Position numbers and translations under genes: made by a program. The notes beneath the pieces are model-generated. The model was not told the DNA's origin and made no database searches. It was given only the letters and a program-made list of their open reading frames with translations. Shown here piece by piece: positions 57,208 through 64,000 of a DNA stretch of 64,000 bases. This DNA is from JACDER01 sp963717765 (lineage in GTDB: Bacteria > Actinomycetota > Thermoleophilia > Gaiellales > Gaiellaceae): positions 62,001-126,000 of the forward strand of contig CAVQWX010000001.1 in NCBI GenBank assembly GCA_963717765.1, read 5' to 3'. Every line of letters begins with the position of its first letter. Positions within the stretch are counted from its first letter, which is position 1.

Positions 57208-58275
57208 TTGGCGGCGTTCGTTCTCAAGCGGGTCGCCTGGGCCTTCGTCCTGGCGTTCCTGATCAGCTTCATCACGTTCGTCCTGTTCTTCGTGGTTCCG
57301 GGCGAGACGCGGGTCGCGCGCGGAAGCAACCAGGACCAGCTCGTCAGCCTGGCCCGTCAGTACGACATCGAGGGGCAGGGGATCTTCGAGCAGTACGGCC
57401 ACTTCATGGGGCGGATCCTCGCCCACGGCGACTTCGGCAAGTCGTTCGTGACGCACCAAGCCGTGTCCGAGAAGCTCGCCACGGCGCTGCCGGTGACGAT
57501 CGCGCTCATCGCGGGCGGCACGATTCTCTGGTTGCTGATGGCCTTCCCGATCGGGATCCTCTCGGCTTTACGGCCGCGCTCGCTGCTCGACCGCTTCTCG
57601 ATGGTCTTCGTGCTGATCGGCGTTTCGGCGCATCCGGTCTGGATCGCCCTGATCCTCTCCTACGTCTTCGGCTTCAAGCTCGGCATCACGCCGATCGCGG
57701 GCTACTGCGACTTCTTCAACTCGCACTTGACCTGTGGCGGCGCCGTCGACTGGACATACCACATGCTCCTTCCCTGGCTGACCTTCGCCCTCCTCTTCGC
57801 TGCCCTGTACACGCGGATGATCCGCGCCATGGTGTTGGAAACCATGCAGGAGGAGTACGTCCGCACAGCGCGCGCGAAGGGCGCGAGCTCGGCACGCGTG
57901 TTGAAGTCGCACGTGCTCCGTAACGCCATGCTCCCGATCGTGACGATGGTGGGGATGGACGTAGCCGTCGCCTTCGGCGGCGCGCTCTTCATCGAGACGG
58001 TCTTCGACCTCCCCGGGGTCGGGCAGATGCTCTACGACGCGGCCACGCGGCTCGACCTGCCGGTGATCATGGGCGTGTTCATCGTGATCACCTTCGCGGT
58101 CGTGATCTGCAACCTGATCGCGGACATCGTCTGCATGGTGCTCGACCCGCGCATGCACGTCTCGCGCGTGTCGTCATACGGGAAGGCGAAGGGGCCCCGG
58201 ATCTTCTCTAGGGTGGCGGGGCGAGCCACGCCCCCCACGCCCGCTCGAAGTGCGAGCGCGACCGCGCCCCGATGA
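57208..58275 (+). CDS. Orphan DppB/OppB-type ABC transporter permease
   Basis: The 355-residue protein has the N-terminal helix of DppB permeases (FVLKRVAWAFVLAFLISFI), five further helices and the ATPase-contacting EAA loop EEYVRTARAKGASSARVLKSH (quoted as EYVRTARAKGASSARVLKS, about 214-233). It ends normally with LIADIVCMVLDPRM at about 315. About 38 more residues, arginine- and proline-rich, run antisense through the trx gene (68-base overlap). Dpp/Opp importers need a second permease, two ATPases and a binding protein; none is adjacent. TTG start follows a good promoter. Confidence 0.9.
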   Translation: MAAFVLKRVAWAFVLAFLISFITFVLFFVVPGETRVARGSNQDQLVSLARQYDIEGQGIFEQYGHFMGRILAHGDFGKSFVTHQAVSEKLATALPVTIALIAGGTILWLLMAFPIGILSALRPRSLLDRFSMVFVLIGVSAHPVWIALILSYVFGFKLGITPIAGYCDFFNSHLTCGGAVDWTYHMLLPWLTFALLFAALYTRMIRAMVLETMQEEYVRTARAKGASSARVLKSHVLRNAMLPIVTMVGMDVAVAFGGALFIETVFDLPGVGQMLYDAATRLDLPVIMGVFIVITFAVVICNLIADIVCMVLDPRMHVSRVSSYGKAKGPRIFSRVAGRATPPTPARSASATAPR

Positions 58276-58534
58276 CCGTCTCCTGAGCCTCGCCGTCCGC
58301 GAACAGAATCGCGGTCGGAATGGAGAGGACGTTGTAGCGGGCCGAGGTGACGAAGTTCTCGTCGATGTTCAGCTTGACGAAGCGCGCGCGGCCGGCATGC
58401 TCGCGCTCGAGGTCCTCGAGGATCGGGTCGACCGCCTTGCACGGCCCGCACCACGGCGCCCAGAAGTCGACGACGACGGGCACGTCCGCGCCGAGAACTT
58501 CCTGCTCGAATGTCGCGTCGGTCACTTCCTGCAT
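58208..58534 (-). CDS. trxA: Thioredoxin
   Basis: The 108-residue protein has the redox site WAPWCGPCK (about 25-33), the cis-proline segment VLSIPTAILF (about 70-79) and FVKLNIDEN, giving a standard thioredoxin. It reduces disulfides in the cytoplasm. It lies two bases after the Ppm1-like gene, so they are probably co-transcribed. It is overlapped by the convergent permease. Confidence 0.95.
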   Translation of the reverse strand: MQEVTDATFEQEVLGADVPVVVDFWAPWCGPCKAVDPILEDLEREHAGRARFVKLNIDENFVTSARYNVLSIPTAILFADGEAQETVIGARSRSHFERAWGAWLAPPP

Positions 58535-58536
58535 GC

Positions 58537-59253
58537 CTACAGGGTGCCTCGCGCGGCGGCCAGACGGAGCGCCGGCACCTTCCACATGGCCTCGAGCACG
58601 ATCTTCCGGCTCATCTTCGAGTGCCCGACCTGGCGCTCGGCGAAGACGATAGGCACCTCGACTACTGTGAATCCCGCCCTCCGGGCCCGGTAGACGTTCT
58701 CGATCTGAAAGGCGTAGCCCATCGACTCGATCGCATCCAGGTCGATGCGCTCGAGCACCTCGCGCCGGAAGCACTTGAAGCCGCTCGTGGGGTCGTGCAC
58801 CGGCATGAGGAGCGTGCGTGTGTACAGCGACGCCCCGCGTGAGATGAGCCGGCGGACGAGACCCCAGTTCTCCGTTCCGCCTCCGGGAACGTAGCGCGAG
58901 CCGATGGCGACGTCCGCGCCCGCCTCCACCGCCGCGATCAGCCTGCGCACGTCCCTCGGGTCGTGCGAGAAGTCGCAGTCCATCTCCAGGACGAGCTCGG
59001 CGCCGTCGGCGAGCGCGCGGTGGAAGCCCGCGATGTAGGCGCGCCCGAGCCCTTCCTTCCGCCGGCGGTGGAGGACGGAGACCCAAGGCAGCTCGGCCGT
59101 GAGCCGGTCGGCGAGCTTCCCCGTCCCGTCCGGCGAGCCGTCGTCGATCACGAGCACGCGACCGCCCTCGGGCAGCACCTCGCCCAGCGCGCGCACCATC
59201 GGCTCGAGGTTCTCGATCTCGTTGTAGGTGGGGAGGCAAACCGTTATGTGCAC
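58537..59253 (-). CDS. Polyprenol monophosphomannose synthase (Ppm1/DPM1-like GT2)
   Basis: The 238-residue glycosyltransferase starts VHITVCLPTYNEIENL and has VLVIDDGSPDGTGKLAD (about 33-49), LEMDCDFSHDP (DXD-like, about 92-102), GSRYVPGG, DPTSGFKCFRREVLE and GYAFQIENVYRARR. These match the cytoplasmic catalytic domain of actinobacterial Ppm1, which makes polyprenyl-phosphate-mannose from GDP-mannose. No membrane helices follow, as in stand-alone Ppm1. It could supply the GT87 enzyme at 7-8 kb. GTG at 59253 is the normal N-terminus. Longer readings enter repeat B. Confidence 0.92.
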   Translation of the reverse strand: MHITVCLPTYNEIENLEPMVRALGEVLPEGGRVLVIDDGSPDGTGKLADRLTAELPWVSVLHRRRKEGLGRAYIAGFHRALADGAELVLEMDCDFSHDPRDVRRLIAAVEAGADVAIGSRYVPGGGTENWGLVRRLISRGASLYTRTLLMPVHDPTSGFKCFRREVLERIDLDAIESMGYAFQIENVYRARRAGFTVVEVPIVFAERQVGHSKMSRKIVLEAMWKVPALRLAAARGTL

Positions 59254-59278
59254 GACTGCACCTCGAAGTCGCTGACAC

Positions 59279-59371
59279 GGCGTCGGGCTTTGCTCGACGC
59301 CGGCAAGTGGAGCTCGAACGCGAGTCGCGTAGAAGGAGGGGGTTCGTGGGGGAACCATGGGTTCCCCCACG
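59279..59371 (-). repeat. Double-hairpin repeat B, copy 1
   Basis: On the minus strand: hairpin 1 with arms CGTGGGGGAACC / GGTTCCCCCACG and loop CAT (59345-59371), a linker CCCCCTCCTTCTACGC, and hairpin 2 around GCAAAGC (59279-59301, 10-base arms with one mismatch). Copy 2 at 62511-62610 aligns over the full length. It occupies the gap between ppm1 and polX. Confidence 0.8.
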
Positions 59372-59395
59372 TTGAGACGGTTGTCCGCACGTCCT

Positions 59396-59401
59396 TATCA
59401 T
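59396..59401 (+). promoter_or_regulatory. -10 box for polX
   Basis: TATCAT ends six bases before the ATG at 59408; leaderless type, adjacent to repeat B. Confidence 0.55.
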
Positions 59402-59407
59402 CGCTGT

Positions 59408-61114
59408 ATGGCCGCGACCCTCCCTCGCAACAGCGACGTCGCCGACCAGTTCGACCTGCTCGCCGATCTGCTCGAGATCGAGGGAGCGGACTCCTTCCGC
59501 GTCGTCGCCTACCGGCGGGCCGCCACCGTCATGCGCGAGACGCCGGCGGGCATCGCACAGATGGCCCTGGACGGCAAGGCGAAGAGCCTCACCGGGATCG
59601 GCAAGACGATCGAGGAGAAGATCGTCCAGATCGTCGAAGAGGGTGAGATCCAGGCGCTGCGCGACCGGAAGGAGCGGATCCCATCCGGCGTGATCTCCTT
59701 CATGCGGCTTCCCGGTCTCGGCCCCAAGACCGCGAGCCGGATCTGGCAGGAGCTCGGTATCTCGACCGTCGAGGAGCTGAAGGAGGCCGCGGAGGCCGAG
59801 CGGTTGCGGGCGCTGCCCGGCCTGGGCGCGAAGACGGAGGAGAACATCCTGAAGGCGCTCGCCGCCAAGCCGACGGGGCCGCCGCGCACGCTGCTCGGCC
59901 GCGCCCTGCCCTTCCTGTTGTCCGTCGTCGAGAAGCTGCGCGAGCACCCGGCGGCGCACCAGGTATCCGAGGCGGGCAGCGCGCGCCGGCGCTGCGAGAC
60001 GGTGCGCGACCTGGACATCATCGCCACGGCCGACGACCCGCTCGCGCTGATCGACCACTTCACCGGGCTCCCGTGGGTCGCGGAGGTCGTCGCCCAGGGC
60101 CCGACGAAGGCGACGGTGCTCTCCAACGAGGGCTTCCGCGTCGACCTCCGCGTCGTTCCACCGGAGTGCTACGGGAACCTGCTTCAGCACTTCACCGGCT
60201 CGAAGAACCACAATGTTGCGCTACGTGAGGAGGCGGTCAAGCGCGGCCTCTCCGTCTCCGAATACGGCGTGAAGGACACGGAGAGCGGGGACGTGTTCAC
60301 GGCAGCGACGGAGGAGGAGCTGTACGACTACCTCGGGTACCAGTTCATTCCGCCCGAATTGCGTGAGGACGCCGGCGAGCTGGAGGCGGCGCGTGGGCAC
60401 GAGCTGCCCGAGCTGGTCGAGCTCGGAGACCTGCGCGGCGACCTCCATTCGCATTCGACCTGGTCGGCGGACGGAAAGAACTCGATCGAGGAGATGGCCA
60501 CCGCCTGCATCGCGAAGGGCTACCGCTACCTCGTGATGACCGACCACTCCCACTACCTGCGCGAGGGAAAGCTGGAAGCGCAGTGGAGGGAGATCGACGC
60601 GCTCAACGAGCGGTTGAAGCCGTTCACCGTCCTCAAGGGGGTCGAGGTAAACATCCGCGCCGACGGGGAGCTGGATATGCCGGACGAGCTGCTCGGCGCC
60701 TGCGACTGGGTGGTCGCGTCCGTCCATTCGTCGCTCGGAAGCGACGTCACCGATCGGATCGTCGCGGCGATGGAGAGCCCGCACGTGGACTCGATCGGTC
60801 ACGCGACCGGCAGGAAGATCAACCGGCGTCCGCCCTCCGACATCGACTTCGACCGCGTGGTGGAGACCGCGCTCCGCACCGGCACCTTCCTCGAGATCGA
60901 CTCGCAGCCCGACCGGCTCGACCTGCGCGACACGCATGCCCGCGCCGCGGCCGAGGCGGGCCTCATGATCGCGGTCACGAGCGACGCGCACCAGATCTCC
61001 GCGCTCGACTACGTCGAGTTCGGGATCGGCCAGGCGCGCCGGGCCTGGCTCACGAAGGAGCAAGTGCTGAACACCCGCACGTGGCCCCAGCTGAAAAAGC
61101 TGCGCAAGAAGTGA
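59408..61114 (+). CDS. polX: DNA polymerase X with PHP exonuclease domain
   Basis: The 568-residue repair enzyme has an N-terminal helix-hairpin-helix 8 kDa domain (about 10-70, NSDVADQFDLLADLLEI, GIGKTIEEKI), a second HhH (LPGLGPKTASRIW, about 98), a palm domain with ETVRDLDIIA (catalytic D pair near 200) and DLRVVPPECYG, and a C-terminal PHP domain with DLHSHSTWSADGKN (about 345), TDHSH and SDAHQ metal ligands. It fills short gaps and trims 3' ends in base excision repair and end joining, so it may work beside LigD. The HAD gene follows with a GTGA overlap. Confidence 0.95.
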   Translation: MAATLPRNSDVADQFDLLADLLEIEGADSFRVVAYRRAATVMRETPAGIAQMALDGKAKSLTGIGKTIEEKIVQIVEEGEIQALRDRKERIPSGVISFMRLPGLGPKTASRIWQELGISTVEELKEAAEAERLRALPGLGAKTEENILKALAAKPTGPPRTLLGRALPFLLSVVEKLREHPAAHQVSEAGSARRRCETVRDLDIIATADDPLALIDHFTGLPWVAEVVAQGPTKATVLSNEGFRVDLRVVPPECYGNLLQHFTGSKNHNVALREEAVKRGLSVSEYGVKDTESGDVFTAATEEELYDYLGYQFIPPELREDAGELEAARGHELPELVELGDLRGDLHSHSTWSADGKNSIEEMATACIAKGYRYLVMTDHSHYLREGKLEAQWREIDALNERLKPFTVLKGVEVNIRADGELDMPDELLGACDWVVASVHSSLGSDVTDRIVAAMESPHVDSIGHATGRKINRRPPSDIDFDRVVETALRTGTFLEIDSQPDRLDLRDTHARAAAEAGLMIAVTSDAHQISALDYVEFGIGQARRAWLTKEQVLNTRTWPQLKKLRKK

Positions 61115-61722
61115 AGTACCGCGCCGTCGTCTTCGACCTGTGGGACACGCTGGTCGTCTGGCCGCAGAACGAGTGGGAGGGCTTCCACGGGCGAATGGCC
61201 GACGCGCTCGGCATCGAGCCCGACCGCTTCAGCGAGGCCTGGGTGGGGCAATACGATCTCCGCGCAACCGGTCCGCTGGAGCCGAGCGTTCGCGCCGTCT
61301 GTGAGCAGCTCGGCGTGGACGGCGGTCGGGTCGAGACGCTGATCGGCGTGCGGGTGGACTGGACGCGCGAGGTCCTCGTCCCCCGCCCTGGCGCGGTCGA
61401 GGTGCTGGACGAGCTCCGCCGCCGGGGTTACCGGCTCGGATTGATCAGCGTCTGCTCCGAGGAGGTCCCGAAGCTCTGGGAGCACACGGAGCTCGCGTCC
61501 CGGATCGATGAGCCTGTCTTCTCCTGCTCGGTCGGCGTGGCCAAGCCCGACTCGCGGATCTACCGGATCGCGGCGGAGCGGCTCGGGGTGGAGACGCGCG
61601 ACTGCCTTTTCGTCGATGACCAGCCCGGGTTCGTCGAAGGGGCGCGGGCGGCCGGGATGGACGCGGTGCAGCTGGGCGGTGACATCGCGCGGCTCGAAGA
61701 CGTTCTAGAGCTGGCGGAGTAG
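61111..61722 (+). CDS. HAD-family hydrolase
   Basis: The 203-residue protein has the HAD motifs VVFDLWDTLVVW (nucleophile D10), GLISVCSEEV (S near 112), VAKPDSRIYRIA (K near 144) and CLFVDDQPGFVEGARAAG (acidic pair near 168). The small helical cap suggests a phosphatase acting on a small metabolite. GTG start overlaps the polX stop (GTGA). It ends 18 bases inside the convergent otsB. Confidence 0.88.
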   Translation: MKYRAVVFDLWDTLVVWPQNEWEGFHGRMADALGIEPDRFSEAWVGQYDLRATGPLEPSVRAVCEQLGVDGGRVETLIGVRVDWTREVLVPRPGAVEVLDELRRRGYRLGLISVCSEEVPKLWEHTELASRIDEPVFSCSVGVAKPDSRIYRIAAERLGVETRDCLFVDDQPGFVEGARAAGMDAVQLGGDIARLEDVLELAE

Positions 61723-62451
61723 CTCCAGGACGCCGGCCGTCCCCTCGACCACGAGGTCGGCCTGCTCGACGAGTTCCGGCGGCCCCTCGTCCGAGCCGAC
61801 GGCGACGCAGACGGCGAGCTCGAGTCCCGCCTCCCGCAGGCCGCGGAACGCGTCGAGATCGGTGGTGTCGTCGCCGGCGAAGAGCGCGCGGGCGACGCCG
61901 GCCTCGCGGACGAGGTGACACACGGCCGTTCCCTTGTCCGCGTCGACCGGGGGCCGCACCTCCAGCACCTTGCGGCCGAAGCGCGGGACCAGCCCGGCGC
62001 CCCAGGCCCGCTTCGCGATCGACTCGGCCTGGCGCACTGAGGCCTCCTGGTCGGTCGCGTTGCGGTAGTGGAAGGAGACAGTCAGGCCCTTGTCCTCGAC
62101 GTCGCCCCAGGGCCACTCGGCCGAGGCGAGCTCCTGCAGGGGCTCCCGCCAGCGCGCCGCCTCGGCGGCGAGCTCCAGGCCGTGGACGCCGACGTATGCG
62201 GCGCCTTCGACGCCGACCATGCGGCGCGCGTCCTCCCCCATCCGCCCGCTGACGAAGGCCAGCAGGCGGTAGCGGCGGGCCAGCCGTTCGAGCTCGGCGC
62301 GCGCCTCGTCGGGGAGGGCCGCATCCTCGGGGCGGGAAACGATCGGCGCGAGCGTCCCGTCGACGTCGAGGATGACGGCGGCCAGGTCGGGATTCTCGGC
62401 GAGGCGGGCGATCGCATCCACGCTTCGTAGGATCTCATCCGTGGGCCTCAT
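61705..62451 (-). CDS. otsB: Trehalose-6-phosphate phosphatase
   Basis: The 248-residue HAD enzyme dephosphorylates trehalose-6-phosphate. Motifs: VILDVDGTLAPI (about 26-37), AFVSGRMGED (about 66), GLTVSFHYRN, EVRPPVDADKGTAV (K near 168) and LFAGDDTTDLDAFRG (acidic motif IV, about 186). The synthase otsA is not in view. Its ATG overlaps the start of a TauE gene fragment transcribed the other way. Confidence 0.93.
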   Translation of the reverse strand: MRPTDEILRSVDAIARLAENPDLAAVILDVDGTLAPIVSRPEDAALPDEARAELERLARRYRLLAFVSGRMGEDARRMVGVEGAAYVGVHGLELAAEAARWREPLQELASAEWPWGDVEDKGLTVSFHYRNATDQEASVRQAESIAKRAWGAGLVPRFGRKVLEVRPPVDADKGTAVCHLVREAGVARALFAGDDTTDLDAFRGLREAGLELAVCVAVGSDEGPPELVEQADLVVEGTAGVLELLRQL

Positions 62452-62647
62452 CCTCGTAGGTCTCGTCGCAGGCCTCTTCAGCGCCCTGTTCGGAGTCGGG
62501 GGCGGGACCCAACACGGGGGAACCCATGGTTCCCCCGTGGGCCCCCTCCTTCACGCCTCGCGTACCCGGCCACATGCTTGGCTGCGTCGGGCAAAGCCCG
62601 ACTCCGCGTTATGGCAGAGCTCCGCGATCGGACAGTCATGGGACTGA
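62441..62647 (+). pseudogene. Duplicated TauE start followed by repeat B
   Basis: The first 23 codons (GLILVGLVAGLFSALFGVGGG plus flanks; motif GLFSALFGVGGG) nearly equal the start of the intact gene at 62638 (GLIVVGLVAGLFSALFGVGGG, same motif). After GGGT the reading enters repeat B and ends at a TGA inside the next start. It is thus a 69-base duplicated gene start cut by the element. Its GTG overlaps the divergent otsB start by 11 bases. Confidence 0.75.
62511..62610 (+). repeat. Double-hairpin repeat B, copy 2
   Basis: Hairpin 1 arms CACGGGGGAACC / GGTTCCCCCGTG with loop CAT (62513-62539), linker GCCCCCTCCTTCACGC, hairpin 2 GTCGGGC-AAA-GCCCGAC (62586-62602). Against copy 1, two adjacent base pairs of stem 1 differ on both arms (GT/AC versus AC/GT), so pairing is conserved while sequence is not. 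Confidence 0.8.
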
Positions 62648-62985
62648 TCGTCGTCGGCCTGGTTGCCGGCCTCTTCAGCGCGTTGTTCGGAGTCGGGGGT
62701 GGGACGGTGATCGTTCCCATGCTCCTCGTGCTGCACCGCTTCCCGCCGCGGGTGGCGACGGCGACGTCGCTGGTCGCGATCGTGTTCACCGCCGCCGTCG
62801 GCGCGGTCACCTATGCCCTGCACGGCCAGGTCAAGCCGGGCGCCGCGGCACTCGTCGGCATCCCCGCCGTGTTCGGCGCCGTGTTCGGCGCGCGCCTGCA
62901 GCAGCGGGTCTCCACGCGCTGGCTCTCGCTCGCGTTCGCCGCGGTCCTCGTCGGCGTAGCAGTGGATCTGCTCGTCACATCGTGA
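62638..62985 (+). CDS. Half-size TauE/SafE membrane protein (first half)
   Basis: The 115-residue protein opens with the TauE/SafE signature GLFSALFGVGGGTVIVPML (about 10-28) and has four hydrophobic segments. Full TauE/SafE proteins are about 250 residues with two such halves. The next gene, joined by a GTGA overlap, encodes the second. The two probably assemble to one transporter for sulfur-containing anions or similar solutes. The ATG directly follows repeat B; no clear promoter or ribosome site is seen. Confidence 0.82.
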   Translation: MGLIVVGLVAGLFSALFGVGGGTVIVPMLLVLHRFPPRVATATSLVAIVFTAAVGAVTYALHGQVKPGAAALVGIPAVFGAVFGARLQQRVSTRWLSLAFAAVLVGVAVDLLVTS

Positions 62986-63368
62986 TCACGCTGGCCCTCG
63001 TCGCGCTCGCCGGGCTGTTCGCCGGCGTGCTCTCCGGGCTGTTCGGCGTCGGCGGGGGGATCCTGTTCGTCCCGGCGCTGACGCTCGGGCTCGGGCTGAC
63101 GCAGCTGCATGCAGAGGCGACCTCGCTTCTCGCGATCATCCCGACCGCGGTCGCGGGTGCCGCGCAGCAGTACCGCTACGGGAACGTCCGCTGGCGCGCT
63201 GCCGTGCTCGTCGGGGTCGCCTCGATCGGCGGCGTCGCGGCGGGGGCGCAGCTCGCACAGACCCTCCCCGAGCACGTCCTGACCCGGCTGTTCGCCGTCC
63301 TGCTGCTCGCGGTAGCCGCCCAGATCGCATGGCGCGCCCTGAAAAGCCGCCCTTCCAGCCATAATTGA
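62982..63368 (+). CDS. Half-size TauE/SafE membrane protein (second half)
   Basis: The 128-residue protein repeats the signature as GVLSGLFGVGGGILFVPALTL (motif GLFGVGGGILFVPALTL, about 15-31) and has four hydrophobic stretches ending QIAWRALKSRPSSHN. The GTG overlaps the upstream TGA, so equal synthesis of both halves is likely. The ligand is unknown. Confidence 0.82.
   Translation: MITLALVALAGLFAGVLSGLFGVGGGILFVPALTLGLGLTQLHAEATSLLAIIPTAVAGAAQQYRYGNVRWRAAVLVGVASIGGVAAGAQLAQTLPEHVLTRLFAVLLLAVAAQIAWRALKSRPSSHN
63360..63365 (+). promoter_or_regulatory. -10 box for the last gene
   Basis: CATAAT inside the final codons of the TauE gene, seven bases before the ATG at 63373. Confidence 0.45.
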
Positions 63369-63372
63369 GCGG

Positions 63373-64000
63373 ATGAGAGCCCTGCCGCTCGTAGTGCTGG
63401 CGGTCGGTGCGCTGCTCGCGGGAACGGCGGGAGCTGCTCCCGGCGCGCCGAAGACGCAGGGCGGGGCAACGGCCTACTCGATCAAGATCGTCGTTCCCGG
63501 CCAGCCGGCCGCGGGAACGGCGGCTGCCACCGCGCCGCCCGACGCGGTCGCGCTGGGCGGCAGCTTCACCTACCCGGCCGACGGCTCGGCCGCCACGACT
63601 CAGGCCGTCTCGGCGAGCGCGTCCACCGACGCCGGTGTCAGGACCGCGGACGCGACCGGGACGAGCGAGGTCGACGCCCTGAGCCTCTTCGGCGGCGAGA
63701 TCACGGCTACGAGGCTGATTGTGCGCGCGCTCGCAAACGCCACCCCGGACGGGAGCTCGGGCAACTCCAAGAGCTCCGCGGTCGAGGGTCTGACCGTCCT
63801 CGGCCAACCAGTCACGCCTGCACTTAATACAACCGTTCCGCTCGGTGACTGGGGCACGGCGGTCGTGCTCGAGGCTGCCTTCGACCAAAGCGGCCCAAAG
63901 GGAAAGAACGCGGCGAAGACGACGATCGCCGCGCTCGACATCCAACTCACGCAAGCACACGGCGGCCTCCCGTCCGGCAGCCAGATCCTGGTCGCCTACG
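63373..64000 (+). CDS. Secreted protein of unknown function (cut by window edge)
   Basis: At least 209 residues are encoded and the frame is still open at 64000. The N-terminus MRALPLVVLAVGALLAGTAG followed by AAPGAP is a signal peptide with probable AxA-like cleavage near 23. The mature part is rich in A, G, T and S, with beta-type stretches such as YSIKIVVPGQ, VDALSLFGGEITATRLIV and VVLEAAFDQSG. This pattern resembles the repeat-poor secreted domains of actinobacterial surface proteins, but I do not recognise the family. No cysteine occurs in the visible part. Confidence 0.75.
   Translation, partial: MRALPLVVLAVGALLAGTAGAAPGAPKTQGGATAYSIKIVVPGQPAAGTAAATAPPDAVALGGSFTYPADGSAATTQAVSASASTDAGVRTADATGTSEVDALSLFGGEITATRLIVRALANATPDGSSGNSKSSAVEGLTVLGQPVTPALNTTVPLGDWGTAVVLEAAFDQSGPKGKNAAKTTIAALDIQLTQAHGGLPSGSQILVAY

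Overview
The window is a 64 kb stretch of GC-rich bacterial chromosome centred on the replication origin. The order rpmH-rnpA-yidD-yidC-khpB-rsmG-parA-parB on the minus strand, divergent from dnaA-dnaN-recF-DUF721-gyrB-gyrA on the plus strand, is the classic Gram-positive/actinobacterial origin layout. The very high GC, abundant GTG starts, 4-base stop/start overlaps, many start codons 6-7 bases after a TANNNT box (leaderless transcripts), a GT87-type mannosyltransferase and a polyprenol-phosphate-mannose synthase suggest a deep-branching Actinomycetota, most likely class Thermoleophilia. That placement is inference, because no marker tree could be run.

Layout. 1-3.6 kb: the end of an OmpR-type response regulator, a membrane M28-like peptidase whose glutamate pair is missing, and moeA. 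3.6-8.3 kb: envelope glycosylation genes (GT2, GT4, DUF2079, GT87). 8.3-15.7 kb: a bifunctional penicillin-binding protein with a polyproline tail, an MscS channel, DUF2203, a metal/cobalamin-type binding lipoprotein, a 25-codon HAD remnant, a CPBP protease, a PKD/L,D-transpeptidase, a DUF151 nuclease and a NUDIX hydrolase. 15.7-30 kb: tRNA-Ile, the parB-to-rpmH block, oriC, then dnaA to gyrA. 30-33.7 kb: an APH-like kinase, GalT, slipin and NfeD. 33.7-43.2 kb: fatty acid synthesis (fabZ-H-D-G-F, accD-accA) with a HAD, two tandem GNATs and a zinc-ribbon arginase homologue embedded. No acpP is present. 43.4-57 kb: a beta-propeller protein, an FMN oxidase, ligase D, an RCC1 protein, NDH-2, a LOG protein, an ArsR regulator, GNATs, a frameshifted SF2/DUF1998 helicase and a methyltransferase. 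57-64 kb: an orphan peptide permease, thioredoxin, Ppm1-like synthase, PolX, HAD, trehalose phosphatase, two half-size TauE genes and the start of a secreted protein.

How it works together. The centre carries replication initiation, segregation, topoisomerases and membrane-protein insertion. oriC elements flank dnaA on both sides. The dnaA-dnaN gap shows a DnaA-box / GC / DnaA-trio / AT-rich unwinding arrangement. The fab/acc block builds acyl chains. The GT2/GT87/Ppm1 genes point to lipid-linked sugar transfer across the membrane.

Unexplained structure. Three palindromic repeat families lie between or inside genes: a 221-224 bp element with 16 bp terminal inverted repeats, in two copies that each abut a stop codon; a double-hairpin element in two copies whose stem shows compensatory changes, one of them lying between a duplicated TauE gene start and the gene; and a 131 bp nested palindrome between fabD and fabG whose right arm carries the fabG start. 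Three genes (GT87, recF, galT) appear to start at CTG overlapping the upstream TGA. The parB stop codon lies inside the mature tRNA-Ile sequence.
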